Shown here piece after piece: positions 1 to 11,764 of a stretch of DNA of 64,000 nt (the first letter of the stretch is position 1; each line of letters starts with the position of its first letter). Origin of the DNA: Mercurialis annua (Eukaryota > Streptophyta > Magnoliopsida > Malpighiales > Euphorbiaceae); NCBI RefSeq assembly GCF_937616625.2, contig NC_065574.1, positions 54,402,052 to 54,466,051 of the forward strand, given 5' to 3'. The position numbers were made by a program, and so were the translations under genes. The notes beneath the pieces are model-generated. The model did not search any database, was not told the origin of the DNA, and was given only the letters and a program-made list of their open reading frames with translations.

Positions 1-265
1 CAACAATAGTGCCATCTGATAGAGTTCCTTGTAGCAAGAACAAAATGTAAACAGTGTAGTCCTAATCGACCCTTTACTTGCATAGAAAATAACAAAAAGA
101 GAAAAAATTGGACTTCGGATCTCACTGAACCGGTACTTCCTTTGAGTTTCTTAGAAGGAATAAAATGGAACTGTACCTTGTAGACTGCTCCAAAACCACC
201 TTGTCCGATCTTGTTTGCTAGATCAAAGTTGTTTGTGGCAGCTTTAATTTGTCTGTAGGTGCAAG

Positions 266-1036
266 TTTAATGTAGACTTGCATGGATATAATGCAACCTG
301 ACGATCACTGGTTTGTCTTTTTCTAATTTTGCATAGACTTCAAACCTCCCGATTCTGGTGGAGGCAAACAGAAGAAATTGATCGTAGCTGGAGCTGTAGT
401 TTTGCCAGTGTCGCTCATTCTTATTATCGCGTGCATTATTTGGTGGAAAGTTCACAAAAGGGAAGTAAAAGATCAAGGTACGGCTTCCCTCTGCTATAAG
501 TGAGGCCATTAATAAGATTGCGAGGCGGTCCCACGTTTTCTAAAAAAATGTAATCTAAACGAATGAATGGAAAATTTCATTTGCAATCATATAGCATGAG
601 ATGAGAGTAATTCATGACATTTTATTGCCTTATATTTATCTTGATATAGATGCTGTTTCTTGACTATCTGCTTTTTGTTTAAAAGCAAGAAGTGCATAGT
701 CTTTCAGATATTTTCAATTGGCAAAACAAAATGCACGAATGAAGACCACTATAACATGTTAAAAATGTAAATTTGTTGTCACTTTATTTTTGCCGTCAGG
801 TAACCTCAAAGAAAATGTTGAGAGGAAATAGTGGCAACGTAAAGTATTATCCATAATTGAGTAGTTGAATTTTTTTAGCAAGCCAAGTGTTTTACTATGC
901 AAAGTTTAGACATTTCAATGCAAATTTACTGTTTCAACTGCCTAAAGTTTTTCCTTTTAAATTCTATTGAAATTCTTATTGAATTCTTATCATTGTTACT
1001 TCTGCAGAACTATTGGGTTTAGATTTGCAAACTGGT
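266..1036 (+). other. Inverted segment carrying the transmembrane exon of the flanking receptor-kinase pseudogene
   Basis: On the plus strand, 340-477 encodes a juxtamembrane and membrane exon (FKPPDSGGG, then a hydrophobic stretch ending IIWWKVHKRE) with a GT donor. The stretch 1007-1036 encodes the start of the first kinase exon (LLGLDLQTG). The rest of that same kinase exon, beginning CTYRQIKAATNNFD, is on the minus strand just left of 266. Flipping this segment of about 770 bases would bring the two halves of the exon together. That points to one inversion with a breakpoint inside the exon. The breakpoints are accurate to about 10-20 bases. Confidence 0.7.
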
Positions 1037-1580
1037 ACGTAAATTTAGTCAAACCATCTTCTTTCAATGATACAAAGCACATAAAACAGAATTAGTTACC
1101 TGGATATAGACGTCAAAAATCCATCTTCCAAGACTGTAGAAGGAGCTATTATCTCTTACTATCTCTGCAAAATGAAGCTTCTCTTTCCACACATGTTTCT
1201 CCTACAACATGCAAATTTAGTCAAACCATTTTCTTTCAAAGATATAAAGCACATAAAACAGAATTAATTACCTGGATATAGACATCAAAAATACGTCTTC
1301 CAAGACTGTAGAAGGGGCTATTATCCGGTCCATTGAAAACGGATCACTATAGTTCCATCCTTAACCGACACTTTAAAATCCTTGATGACCACCTTATCTA
1401 ACCCTTGTGCTTCATTCACTACACTGAAATCTTTTCCACACACGTTTCTCCTACAACAGGCAAATTCAGTCAAACCATCTTCTTTGAAGATATAAAGCAC
1501 ATAAAACAGAATTAGTTACCTGGATATAGACGTCAAAAATCTGTTTTCCAAGACTGTAGAAGGAGCTATTATCCCTGAGT
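1034..1580 (-). repeat. Three partial copies of a malectin exon end
   Basis: The 3' end of the malectin exon (FYSLG then IFDVYIQ on the minus strand) and its splice donor, plus the following intron bases, occur three times, at about 1034-1190, 1210-1330 and 1459-1580. The copies differ by a few substitutions. Copy 2 is fused directly to the second malectin exon, truncating it. The copies look like unequal exchange or replication slippage in a decaying gene. Confidence 0.7.
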
Positions 1581-3639
1581 ACTATATCTGCAAAATGAAG
1601 CTTCACAGTGTAATTCCCATTTCCTAAACAACGCACATAGGATGTAAGGGATAGAGATGCACGTGCTCTTGGGTACAACTGAGAATTGCTCATTCTGAGG
1701 GTGGATAAGTTTTGTGGTACATAGTCACTTGCAGATCTATTTTTGTCCCAGGAAAGTCCTGTGGTACTAATTTCCCAAGTCTCCCTGTAAGGAATATATT
1801 TTGCTGCGGCTCCTACTTCTTCATCTGCTTCATAGCTAATGCTTCCAATGGTTGTTGCCTCACTGCAATTTATATGCACCGAATACCTGTCTATAAACCG
1901 ATCGCGACATTTATACTAACATACATGAGAAAACATAAGATAAGCTACATGAACAAAATTATGAAAAATGCATGATTGTTTTCCTCCCTAGTGAAACCTC
2001 ACAATTCATCGAAGCATGTAACATGTATTTTTATGCAAAGTACGACTACCTTCTGAACAAGCGAAGCTGTTTAGGCACTCCATAGGTTTTCTGAAAAGAA
2101 GTGGTAGAAGAAAATGGTATAGGCTGATGTTATTAAAGAGAAGAGGCAAAAGAAACTAACTTTCAAGATAACAGATCAGTGAAGCAGCAACTTACGAATC
2201 ATTCACTCTTGAAGTGCTTTTGACCAAATTTCTGACGGAGGAAGCAAAAGGTAAGGTTCAAATGCAGAAACTAAAAATAAAATCTTCAAACTTAAGAAGA
2301 TTTCTTTGTTCTTACAGCGTATCTCCACATGAAGACGGCAATGAGCTTTCCGTAAAATTATTGTAAGAAAGGTCTATTTCACTGCACACAAACATCAAAC
2401 ATCTTTCAACATGCTGCAGTCCAAATGTTAATAGTTTTATTAATGTAAAATCAATAATAATTATGCAACTGGCAAATACTTCGTCATGTTCAGATATAGA
2501 TGCACAAGATCTTTAACCTTCTTTTGTTAAGAAGAACAGGTAAAAAAAAATAACTTCTTAGAGATACATATTTAATCCGACAATTATTTTTCGGACTTTT
2601 AGCCCAAACCTAGCCACAACTTTCTGTAGCAGTTAAGTATTTTAAATATATATTTTCCTGGTCTTTTAAGGTAATCAAATTCAGTTTACAAGTAGAGATA
2701 CAGAAACTAACATATTCACCATATTAACCAAGTGGCCAAGCTCAGGGGGAACAAATCCATAAAAGAGATTGTTCTCAAGGTTCCTGAAGAAATAATCAAT
2801 CCCATAAGATCATCACTTAAACAAATGAAACATTAAAGAAATTTTAGGTTGAAATTAAAGATAAGAAAAGAGAGATTAAGATAGAGCACGCAGTACAAGT
2901 ATATAAGTGAGGTCATTTCTCCGAAGTAACTTGGAATATTTCCTGTTAAGCGGTTCACTACAAGAGACCTGCAGTTCAGTCAATTATATATAAGTGAGTA
3001 GTAAGAGTGACTATTTGTATTTGGTTATCCTTATTGAAAATTAATTACAGATATTCTAGCTTTGAAGAAGCCCATTTAGGAGGTATATTGCCACTAAGGT
3101 AGTTGCGAGTCAGATTGCTGCAAAAAAATACGAGATCGAAAGATTTTTCAATTAAATTGGAGATATACAGTTCAATTCTTGTTGTAATAGATGAAGCACT
3201 CTTACAGTGTTTTAAGATAAGGTAACTTCACAATTGCCGGTGGAAGCACGCCAGGAAGATCTTGCCCTTTGAGAAATCTTCTAGAAAGAAAAAATAAATA
3301 TGAACTCTAATGTATCATTGTTCAATCGCGCACCAAGCTAAAAACCTATAACCAAACAGAAGCAAGAGTTAAGGAAGTGTACATTTTCAGAACATGGCAT
3401 ACGCCGTCTGGACCTATGCAATCGCAGAATAGAGTGTTGTTGTACAATGGCATTTCTTGAGAACTCCGAGTCTGCCAACTTGAGTTGTGGTCTACATTGA
3501 AATTCCAATCTTTTTTTCCCAATGTCTTGCTATTTCATGCAGAGCTCTCCCTACACAACCACCATATCAAACCCATATCAGCTAGTATAATACTCAGATT
3601 TCTAGTAATCAATGTCGCAGGACACTACTTCAGTCCTTT

Positions 3640-4560
3640 GTTTTGGCATTTCATTTCTGAAAAGGCTTTAAAACTTGTTTTGACATTTCTCATTTTGGAG
3701 TTTCCGTTTACGTGCTACATAGCTAGTAATCAAGCAGTCGCTAAAAAGAGTTCATTTTTATAGTTCACATTGAATTCAAATATTGCTGCCACCGAAAAGC
3801 TGATGAGGTGTAAAGTGAGGATGGAAAAACAAGAGAACCAACTAAAGAATTTTATTCACCTTCATCTTTAGCAAGAACTCCTCAGCAAGGTAATGAATAA
3901 AACACCTAAAAGCAGATTACAACCAAACACCCCAACAGAATGACAGGTCGAACAATTTTCCAAAACACTCAGATTAATGCCAGTATGCAAAACCTGTTTA
4001 ATGGTTACTTGCACAGCATAACACATGAACTTTATGGCTACATCTGGTTAACAGATTTTTCTTTTGTTTTCCAGTTTCATGGTCTTAGTTTCCCTTATAT
4101 ATAACAATCAGTCAAGACCCATAAGTCCAACCATATACGAAAAGTGCACCATATACGACAAGTGCTAAGCTATTTAACTGCTATTATTAACTTGCAAGAC
4201 AAAAATCAAAAATTTATAAGACCGCCTCTAGCTGATCAGCATAGAAAATTCAGGTAATCTATGTTGCATGGAAACTTCTCTATTCTTATGTTTCCCCATT
4301 TCATTTTCATTTCCGAAAACACTTGTGAAACTCGAAGACCCCATCTTTATAACAAATTCTTATAAAAAAATATTACATTTTCGTGCTACATGGCTAGTAA
4401 TCGAGCAGTCACTAAAAGAGTTCATTTTTATGGTTCACATTGAATTTAAACTGATCGCTGCCACCGAAAAGTTGATGAAGTGAATTAATTGAGAATGCAG
4501 AAACAAAAGAGCTAACTAAAGAATTTTTTCTACCTTCATCCTCATCAAGAAGTCCAGCTT
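3640..4560. repeat. Diverged duplication around exon 1 of the receptor-kinase pseudogene
   Basis: Sequence at about 3640-3890 resembles 4290-4550. Shared runs include the part reading gctacat(a/g)gctagtaatc and the part reading gctgccaccgaaaag. The left copy contains a degraded trace of the 3' end of exon 1. The region between is intronic and non-coding. Confidence 0.55.
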
Positions 4561-4654
4561 GTGCATCAACCTCAATTGATACCCTGCACATTACCAACAC
4601 AAGCATAAGCATGTAAAAGGTGGTCCTGAAACTATCAGAAAATCCTGCCGACAT

Positions 4655-5470
4655 TTTTTTCAATTTATCACTATGTACTCTTAGAATCTTGAAAATTATT
4701 TCATACAAAAACGAGTATATAATTGATTAATTATCACAGTAGATTTAGACTAGTCGTACATGCGAGTTTGAGCAATTATCAAAGTGACTCGCAACTTGTA
4801 TAACCTATAGTGATGCCCTTATCTTCAATGAGACGCTTATATCTACTGTTTGGTATTCCAATCCAAACTCTTATACGTTCTATTTTTCTTTGCCTTTGAC
4901 TCTATTTTCTTTTTCATTTTTGAGATTCGACTTACATTACTTTAAAACTCGATATATTCAACTCAGTCAATTTTTTCTAATTACAACATAGACTTCAGGA
5001 GCATAACTTAACTCCATACTCAAATCGATACTGACATTCTGCCGACACCTTTCGAATAAACTTGAAAAAGAATTAAGACAAAGCTTGCAAGTATACAAGT
5101 GACTAAAATTTACAGTATTATAAGTAGAGAAATCCAAATAAAGTTAAAAGTACAATTGTTTTATCTCATTATATTAACTCTAATAGTATGGATATTTAAC
5201 TTGATTTCTCTTAAATTATCCATACACAAATTAGAATTACATTTAAACTTCATTTTTCTCCACTTTGTACTATAACTGAACTACTATACTTGAGAAACAC
5301 CAAGCAAGCATAAGAAAGTCTTAAACTAGAAAATGACATTAAAAACTCAATTAATCAATCAACCAACCAGCATACAACTGCCTATTTATTGACCTAAATA
5401 TTGACAATGCCATTGATAAGTAGAATCTCATACAAGCTATGTTTTTATAACCAGCCGGTTCAACTGGGAC
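4655..5470. other. Upstream region of the receptor-kinase pseudogene; no gene seen
   Basis: AT-rich sequence upstream of the broken receptor-kinase gene, which reads leftwards. I see no coding pattern, RNA gene or clear repeat end here. Confidence 0.5.
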
Positions 5471-5473
5471 AAG

Positions 5474-5985
5474 TGTAGGGCTGTCGGTTGGTTCGGTTTG
5501 AAATCGGACGAAACTGACCAACGGAAGTTTGTTAAATTTTTAAATCGAATAAATTCGGATTACACCAAACCAAACTGAAAAGTTTGGATTGATTCGGTTT
5601 GGTTAAAAAAATAAAATTTTTATTTTATTTTTATTTTTTTATCTTCAAATTAATTTAAATATTAAAAAAATAATTATCTTATACTAATTTTTTTAAATAT
5701 AAGTTTATTGGTATATTGAACGAAATTTATATGTCAATTATAATTAGGAAATAAAAATAAAAAAAATTATAAATATTTTGTATTTAAATTAATTTTAAAA
5801 AAGCATTATTCGGTTTTTCTGTTTTAAAATGCTCAAACCGAACACTAACCTTTCATACAATTACAGACCAAACCAGACCGTATTCCTTGAATAACCAACC
5901 CGTAGTAACAATTTCAGTTCGGTTCAGATTTTTCACACCTGCAGACCGAACCAGACCGCATTCCTTGAATAAACCGCAGTTACAA
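5474..5985. mobile_element. hAT-like miniature element or relic (GGTTCGGTTT-rich ends)
   Basis: The left end is rich in ggttggttcggttt and the right end in the complement (gaaccgaac, cagaccgaacc), with an AT-rich centre, so the ends pair in inverted orientation. This is a common layout of plant hAT-type miniature elements. I could not fix exact ends or a target duplication. Similar material occurs near 39.7, 55.7-56.3 and 63.1-63.3 kb. Confidence 0.4.
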
Positions 5986-6296
5986 TTTGAAGTAGTAATT
6001 GATGAAAAAGAAATGAACATAAATTAATAATCAAATTGGAAGTTTCACCTTAGAGAATCATCAGAAGGAATGAACCGTCAAAACCTTGACGGCGGCGACA
6101 CTTTTGATAGCGACGGAGGTGGCGACGATGGAGGTGGCGGTTACAGAAGTGGAGGTGGATACAAAGCTGTCTCCGTAAAGGTGGAGGTGGTGGTGGCTGG
6201 GTTGCTGTATTTGTTTTGGTTTTAATACTATTTAACTGGTTTAATCTATAGTTTAATAAAAAGATATATCCTCGAGAAAATTGTTCATTTTCTTTA

Positions 6297-7042
6297 GACT
6301 TAATTACTTAAAAACCACTCATCTTGAATTTTTTTTTCGTTTATACCCTGACTTAGGAAAAAATTCATTTATACCAGACCGTATTCCTTGAATAACCAAC
6401 CCATAGTAACAATTTCATTTTTTTTTTCCCGGAAAATTAATTTTTCCCAGAAAATTATTTTTTCGGGAAAATTATTTTTTTCCCGGAAAATATTTGTTTC
6501 TGAAAAATAATATTTTGAAAAATAATTTCTTTGAAAAAAATTTAATTTGTTTTTTTTTTATTTTGAACTTTTTATCTCAAATATAGATTTCAAGTATCTC
6601 ACTTTCTATTTTGGGTAATTTTGGGTTTTCATGACCCAACCCAACCCAAAATTACCCAACCCAAAACTGCCCAAAAATATTGTGACCCAAAATTACCCAA
6701 CCCAAAAATGCCCAAAACCCAAAGAAATCCACCCAAACCCGCCCAAAAACACCCATTTGCACCTCTAACTCCGAGGCACTAAATTAACCTCTTTTCATTA
6801 AAAAAAAGTTTAAAATAGTTCTTCATTTTTAATCTAAGCTAATTAGAGTTTAATTAGAAATGAATTTTTCTCTAAATGAAGGACTATTTTAAACTTTTTT
6901 TTTAAATGAAAAGAGGTTAATTTAGTGCTTCAGATAGAGGTGAAACATAAACACATACGTCAGGGTATAAATGAATTTTTTCCTATATCAGGGTATAAAC
7001 GGAAAAAAAGTTCAAGTTGGATGGTTTTTAAGTAATTAAGCC
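6297..7042. mobile_element. MULE-type miniature element, copy 1 of the GGCTTAATTAC family
   Basis: The terminal inverted repeats begin GACTTAATTACTTAAAAACC on the left and GGCTTAATTACTTAAAAACC at the reverse-complemented right end. A shared tract reads cgtttataccctga. A perfect 9-bp target duplication TTTTCTTTA flanks it (6288-6296 and 7043-7051), which is diagnostic of Mutator-like transposition. The interior has repeated TTCCCGGAAAA palindromes (about 6425-6540) and a run of CCCAAAATTACCC-type repeats (about 6605-6760). There is no coding capacity. Confidence 0.85.
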
Positions 7043-7109
7043 TTTTCTTTATTATCGTACTATTTAAAAAAAATATTAAAAAGTTTAAAATAAAATTTCT
7101 AATTTTTTA

Positions 7110-7512
7110 AGGCAAAAGGTACAAAAAAAACCTCGTAATTTTCACAAAAGTACAAATCAGCCCTTTTAATTTTTTGAGTATATTTAAGCACTCTTTATTT
7201 TCAAATAGAACAAATAACCCCTTTCATCCAACATCATTAGAAACACTCGTTAATGGCTGACATGTCTCGCATAATCATATTAGAAAAAAGTTCAAAAATA
7301 ATTTTAATATTTAAAATATTTACCAAAAATTTGAGGGGGTAAGTGTCCCAAAAGTAAACTCAAAAGGGTTTATTTGTTTGATTTTAAAATAATAATGGTT
7401 TAATTATTCAATTTTAAAAACACGGGAGTTTAATTGTGCCCAGATAAAGTAAAAGAGTTGATCTGTACTTTTGAAAAAAATTCGAGAGCTTTTTTATACC
7501 TTCTGCTTTTCT
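7110..7512. mobile_element. Miniature inverted-repeat element (unclassified)
   Basis: The left end reads ggcaaaaggtacaaaaaaa and the right end, reverse-complemented, reads gcagaaggtataaaaaa. Both continue into matching inner tracts about extracting 'tacaaatcagccctttt' versus 'tacagatcaactctttt'. I found no convincing target duplication. Non-coding. Confidence 0.45.
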
Positions 7513-7613
7513 TTTACTATAATATATTTATTTAATATCTTTTTTGACTTGTACTATGTACTAACAATTTGAAAATAACTTTAAATTTATTCTAGTTAGG
7601 CTTAATTACTTAA

Positions 7614-8688
7614 GGCTTAATTACTCAAAAACCCCCCACCTTTCACTTTGTTTTCGTTTATACCCTGACCTAGGAAAAATGTCATAAATACTACTGACCT
7701 TGTCATTATGTTTCGCCCGTACCCCAAATTTCAAAAAAAAGATGATTTCTTAAAAACAACTAAATTTAAGGGTTATTTTATACCTTTTTCTATTAAAAAA
7801 TGTACAAACTAATACTTCATCTTTAAAAACGTTCAAATAAATCCCAAAATTAATTAATTTTTTAATTTAAATAAAATAAATAAATAAAATAATATAGTTT
7901 TATTAAGTCCTATTTATTACCGTACTCCTATTTAAAAAAACCGCTAATATTATTTTTTTCATTTTTTTTTTATTTTTACGAAAATAAGCTCCTTCCTCCA
8001 TGGAGGAAGGAGCTGCTCCTTCCTCCATGTGAGGAAGGAGCTCGCACTGCTCCTTCCTCACATGGAGGAAGGAGCAGATCTGCTTCTTCCTCCATGTGAG
8101 GAAGGAGCAGATCTGCTCCTTCCTCACATGGAGGAAGGAGCAGCGTGCTCCTTCCTCATGGAGGAAGGAGCTGCGAGCTCCTTCCTCCATGAGGAAGGAG
8201 CAGCGTCCTCCTTCCTCATGGAGGAAGGAGCTGCGAGCTCCTTCCTCCATGGAAGGAAGGAGAAGCTCCTCCTCCCATGGAGGAGGAGCTATTTTTTTTA
8301 ATTTTTTTTTTAAAAAAATTGAAAATAGATTTTAAAATTAAAGTACGGTATTATGTTGAAATTAATTAGTCTGATGTAAAAAAATTTACGGTTTTTTATT
8401 TTTAACAAATTATTGATAATTAATATAAATTAAATTATTATTATTAGTTGAATTTTTTAAAGAAGAAGGTGTTTTTGTATAATTAATAACATTGACGTGT
8501 AATTAGAATATATGCTAAAAATGAAGGATTATTTTAAACTCTTTTTCAAATGAAAAGAGATCAATTTAATACCTCGAGGGTACGGGCGAAACATAATGAC
8601 AAGGTCAGTAGTATTTATGACATTTTTCCTAGGTCAGGGTATAAACGAAAACAAAGTGAAAGGTGGGGGGTTTTTGAGTAATTAGGCC
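7614..8688. mobile_element. MULE-type miniature element, copy 3, nested in the terminal repeat of copy 2
   Basis: The terminal inverted repeats are about 100 bp and nearly perfect, starting GGCTTAATTACTCAAAAACC. The perfect 9-bp target duplication ATTACTTAA (7605-7613 and 8689-8697) is part of the left terminal repeat of the outer element, so the insertion hit that repeat. The centre (7984-8292) is a large palindrome array. The reading frames across the array are by-products of the repeats and I do not regard them as genes. Confidence 0.9.
7984..8292. repeat. Array of alternating palindromes (GAGGAAGGAGC units)
   Basis: At least eight short arms GAGGAAGGAGC and their complement GCTCCTTCCTC alternate. 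They are joined at cores such as CCATGG, CAGATCTG, TCACATGGA and GCGTGC or GCGAGC. The array can fold into many alternative hairpins or one long structure. It sits midway between the terminal repeats of the nested element. It is far more GC-rich than its surroundings. No gene is claimed. Confidence 0.85.
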
Positions 8689-9065
8689 ATTACTTAAAAA
8701 AAAAACCCACCTTATAATATTTATTCGTTTATACCCTGATCTAGAAAAAAGCTCATTTGTACCCTTTTTTTGATTTTTCATTTTCGTCTCTACCCTGAAG
8801 AGCTAATTTGACCTCTTTTCATTTGGAAAAATATTCAAAATGATACTTTATATTTAGCTTATATTCTAATTAAACATTAATATTATCAATTTTTTATAAT
8901 GTTTTCATTCTTTAATCAATTTAATTGTCAAAAATTTAAATTTTAGGGTAGAGATGAAAACGAAAAATCAAAAAAAGGATACAAATGAACTTTTTCCTAC
9001 GTGAGGGTATAAACAAAAAAATGTTACAAGGTGAGGGTCTTATAAGTAATTAGGCCTTCTAGTTA

Positions 9066-10215
9066 ATATATTTTAAACAGCTGGAATTAAAAAAATCAGC
9101 GAAACTATGAATATTAATCTATGCTTGTTAATATTTATAAAAAATATTTTTAAGTTAAAATTTAAATAAAAACATTGAAAATATAATTAAAAATTATAAA
9201 AATGCTCGAAATAAAAATATTTTATATAATTATAAAATAGAAAAAGTATATTTTAACAGATAGACATAAATATTAATATATTAATGAATTTTAAATACAA
9301 AAAATACGAAAAAAATTTAAAAGTATTATTTATTATTATAAATAGAAAAAAAAATGAGATAAAGATAAAACGTAAATAGTTTTATTAAATTTTTTTTTTT
9401 TATGGTTTTATAAAATATTATGAGCTAGTCTACACCTACAGGCTACAACATGCAACTGCTCTGATGCTTCACTTATTGATACTTAGATGTGGGATGGTGG
9501 CAGCACCAAGGATGGGCTTTTTAGAGGACTAATTCATGCAAATTAATTTAATTGGTTATAAGTTGCTATCATATTTAAGAAAAGTAGGTATTTCAGGAAA
9601 AAGGAAAAAAAGAAACGTAGATTAGTCAAAAGCATGTCGAGTCTCTTTGGGTGATTTACAGAAAAATGCATGGGAGGCATTAAGGTCTATCGTCCTTGTT
9701 GTAATTTTAGATTTATTTTATATCCATGTAGCTAGATTTATAGATCTAGTTTTATAGTTTTATTTTAACTTTAACACATTAAATTGTCAAATAGCTTCAC
9801 CTATTGTAATTTTTTAGTCCTGTTTTGTAGCTAGATTCGAAATTCTAGTAGTTGTTTTCTAATTTTAGATGAAACCATCTTTTGACAAAAAAAAATTATA
9901 TTTAGAATTTGAATTTCATTTTTTATATTTTGTATATATCTACTTAATTAATTTTTTAGTTTAGGATTTATTTAGAAGTTTTTTAAGTTAAGGGATTTGT
10001 TTGAATTTGTCTAAATAAAAAATATATAAAATAACCTTTAAATTTAGTTATTTTATAAAATATAATCCTTATAGTAATAAAATCATCTATCTTTTTTAAT
10101 TTAGGGTGCTATCGAAACGTAGAAATACGAAGTAGGGTGGAATTGACGAAATTACAACTTTAGTGTGCTATTGAAAAAAAAAGTAAACGTGAGTAGTTTT
10201 TGAGCCTGTTAACCT
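9066..10215. other. AT-rich intergenic stretch; no gene seen
   Basis: Very AT-rich sequence with poly-A and poly-T runs. I find no exon-like coding pattern, RNA gene or element with definable ends. Confidence 0.4.
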
Positions 10216-10224
10216 TTTATATTA

Positions 10225-10519
10225 GGCCAAATGATCAAAAAATGCCAAACTTTTAATGAAAGTTTCATAAAAATCCAAACTTTTCAATTTTATCCAATTT
10301 GTCCTGAAGCGCATGATTTCATTTCAATACTGTCCAACTATATAATTTTTCTCATGTGGAGCGGCTTTGCTACACATCAACGTCACACAAAAAAATTGTA
10401 TAATTGAACATAATTAAAATCAAATCAAATACGTTTCAGGACAAATTGGATAAAATTGGACGGTTCAGACTTTTTGTGAAACCTCTATGAAAGTTTTGAG
10501 CTTTTTTAATTATTTAGTC
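10225..10519. mobile_element. MULE-type miniature element (GGCCAAATGATC ends)
   Basis: The ends read GGCCAAATGATC on the left and GACTAAATAATT at the reverse-complemented right end. The inner inverted tracts match (ccaaacttttcaattttatcc on the left, its complement on the right). A perfect 9-bp target duplication TTTATATTA lies at 10216-10224 and 10520-10528. Non-coding. Related in design to the copies at 11765 and 55830. Confidence 0.8.
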
Positions 10520-11208
10520 TTTATATTATCTTCCTCGATTAATTTTTTTTCTTTTCTGAAATCCCTTTCATTTGTTTTAGCAATTCGTATCTACTTTTTT
10601 TTATCAATTGCAAACTCAATAAATCAAGTTTCTTGTTAATTTATTTTTTATCTTTTGTAGTTTGGTTTTCATACTGAACAATTCCATTGAAGGTATGTAG
10701 ACTCTATTACACATAATAAAATCGATAAATTTATATTAATCTAACATATGTTTCTTGTTTGATTGCATTTGAACTGGATGTAATTTATTTAATTTTGTTG
10801 TTTTTAATTTTTTTTTAATGGAATATAAGTTGTTGAAATTTGTTCAATTGAGTGTCGTATTCGGCTCAACGGCCTTTATTATAAAAAAACTGGAGCAATG
10901 CTTCTTTTAGAGGGCTACTTAATGAGTTAACGAGGATAAAAATCTACAAAATAAGCTTATAAAATAAAAAAACTCATTGGCAAATTAGGTTTTGTCCTAA
11001 TAACTGCATGTTCTTTTGAAAGGAAGATGTAGATAAGCAGCAATGCTTGTTGATGGCATGATGGTGAAGATGAAATTTCACATAAAAAAAGAAAAAAAGA
11101 AAATCAAATGATAAGATGTTAATATAGTTTCCTTTAAAACCAAAACTTTATAGATTATATATGTGTTTCGAAACATCTTTATTGTGATAGCATTGTGATG
11201 ATCGTAAA

Positions 11209-11385
11209 GATGATGGATATTTGAAGCACCTTAACGATTCTCCTGCACGGAAAGAATTTGACAGTAAGTATAAGAATTTTGCAAATGATTCTCATAATGT
11301 TAGACTCAGTTTAACAAGTGATGGATTAAGTAGCTCGTCTTCCATTGGGAAAATGAGCTTGGTGGGGATGCGGCGACGGAATTAG
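11209..11385 (+). pseudogene. Fragment of a CACTA (En/Spm) Tnp2-type transposase
   Basis: An open stretch of 58 codons encodes DDGYLKHLNDSPARKEFD, then NVRLSLTSDGL and GKMS. In the Tnp2 (Transposase_21) family the corresponding conserved block is a DSPAWKxFD motif followed by NVRLGLASDGFNPFG and MS. The match is clear by eye, but the stretch after SDG is diverged and ends in a stop. No start, neighbouring exons or CACTA ends are visible, so this is an old scrap. Confidence 0.6.
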
Positions 11386-11764
11386 AGGCGCTTTTAATTA
11401 ATTATATTAAACATTTTTTTATAATTTTTTAAAATTTATGAAGAAGATGATTTATATATTTGTGGTATTAATGACATTAAATACTATTTAAATATATGCT
11501 AAATATGAAAGATTTGTTTTGAATATTATCCAAGTGAAAGAGTCCAATTTACTGCGTAAGGGTGCTATCAACAGTAAAAAGATACAAGATAAGGTAAAAC
11601 TGACTGATTTTCAAGGTTAGGGCGCTATTGAAAAAAAAATTGGTAGTTATAATATTAGCCTATAAATAATTTAATTTAATTTCAGTTTTTATTTCAATTT
11701 TTTTATTTCAGGTCGTGTTCAATTTCAAGTTGTTGTCTTTTGTTGATTTCATGTATAATATATA

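Larger units (their letters stand above)
1..4654 (-). pseudogene. Broken LRR-malectin receptor-like kinase gene (3' end outside window)
   Basis: This is a paralogue of the two intact receptor kinases in the window. Exon 1 (4534-4654) encodes a signal peptide starting MSAGFSDSF. Exon 2 is 3383-3550. Only about four or five LRR exons follow (about 3205-3290, 3047-3117, 2900-2968, 2715-2784 and a short one near 2320), compared with 12 in the intact copies. The first malectin exon lies at about 1521-1887 and part of the second at about 1330-1456. Kinase pieces are at 181-265 (P-loop, IGQGGFGAVYK) and 1-31. Lesions seen: exon 2 is 168 bases instead of 169 and changes frame in an A-tract; the second malectin exon is cut off after FQWTG and runs into duplicated exon ends; the membrane exon and the start of the kinase lie inverted on the plus strand. 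The kinase remainder would lie left of the window. The family assignment is firm. Pseudogene status is inferred from these lesions. Confidence 0.8.
7599..9056. mobile_element. MULE-type miniature element, copy 2 (outer host of a nested element)
   Basis: The outer element begins GGCTTAATTACTTAA at 7599, is interrupted, resumes at 8698 and ends ...GTAATTAGGCC at 9056. A perfect 9-bp target duplication TTCTAGTTA flanks it (7590-7598 and 9057-9065). Without the nested insertion it is about 375 bases long. Its ends and the inner tract cgtttataccctga match the neighbouring copies. Non-coding. Confidence 0.85.

Noticed and set aside
7903..8335. Overlapping long reading frames on both strands with repeated EEGA(R/A)SSFL-type peptides
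   Set aside because: They follow directly from the alternating GAGGAAGGAGC palindromes. There is no promoter or splice context and codon use is purely repeat-driven.
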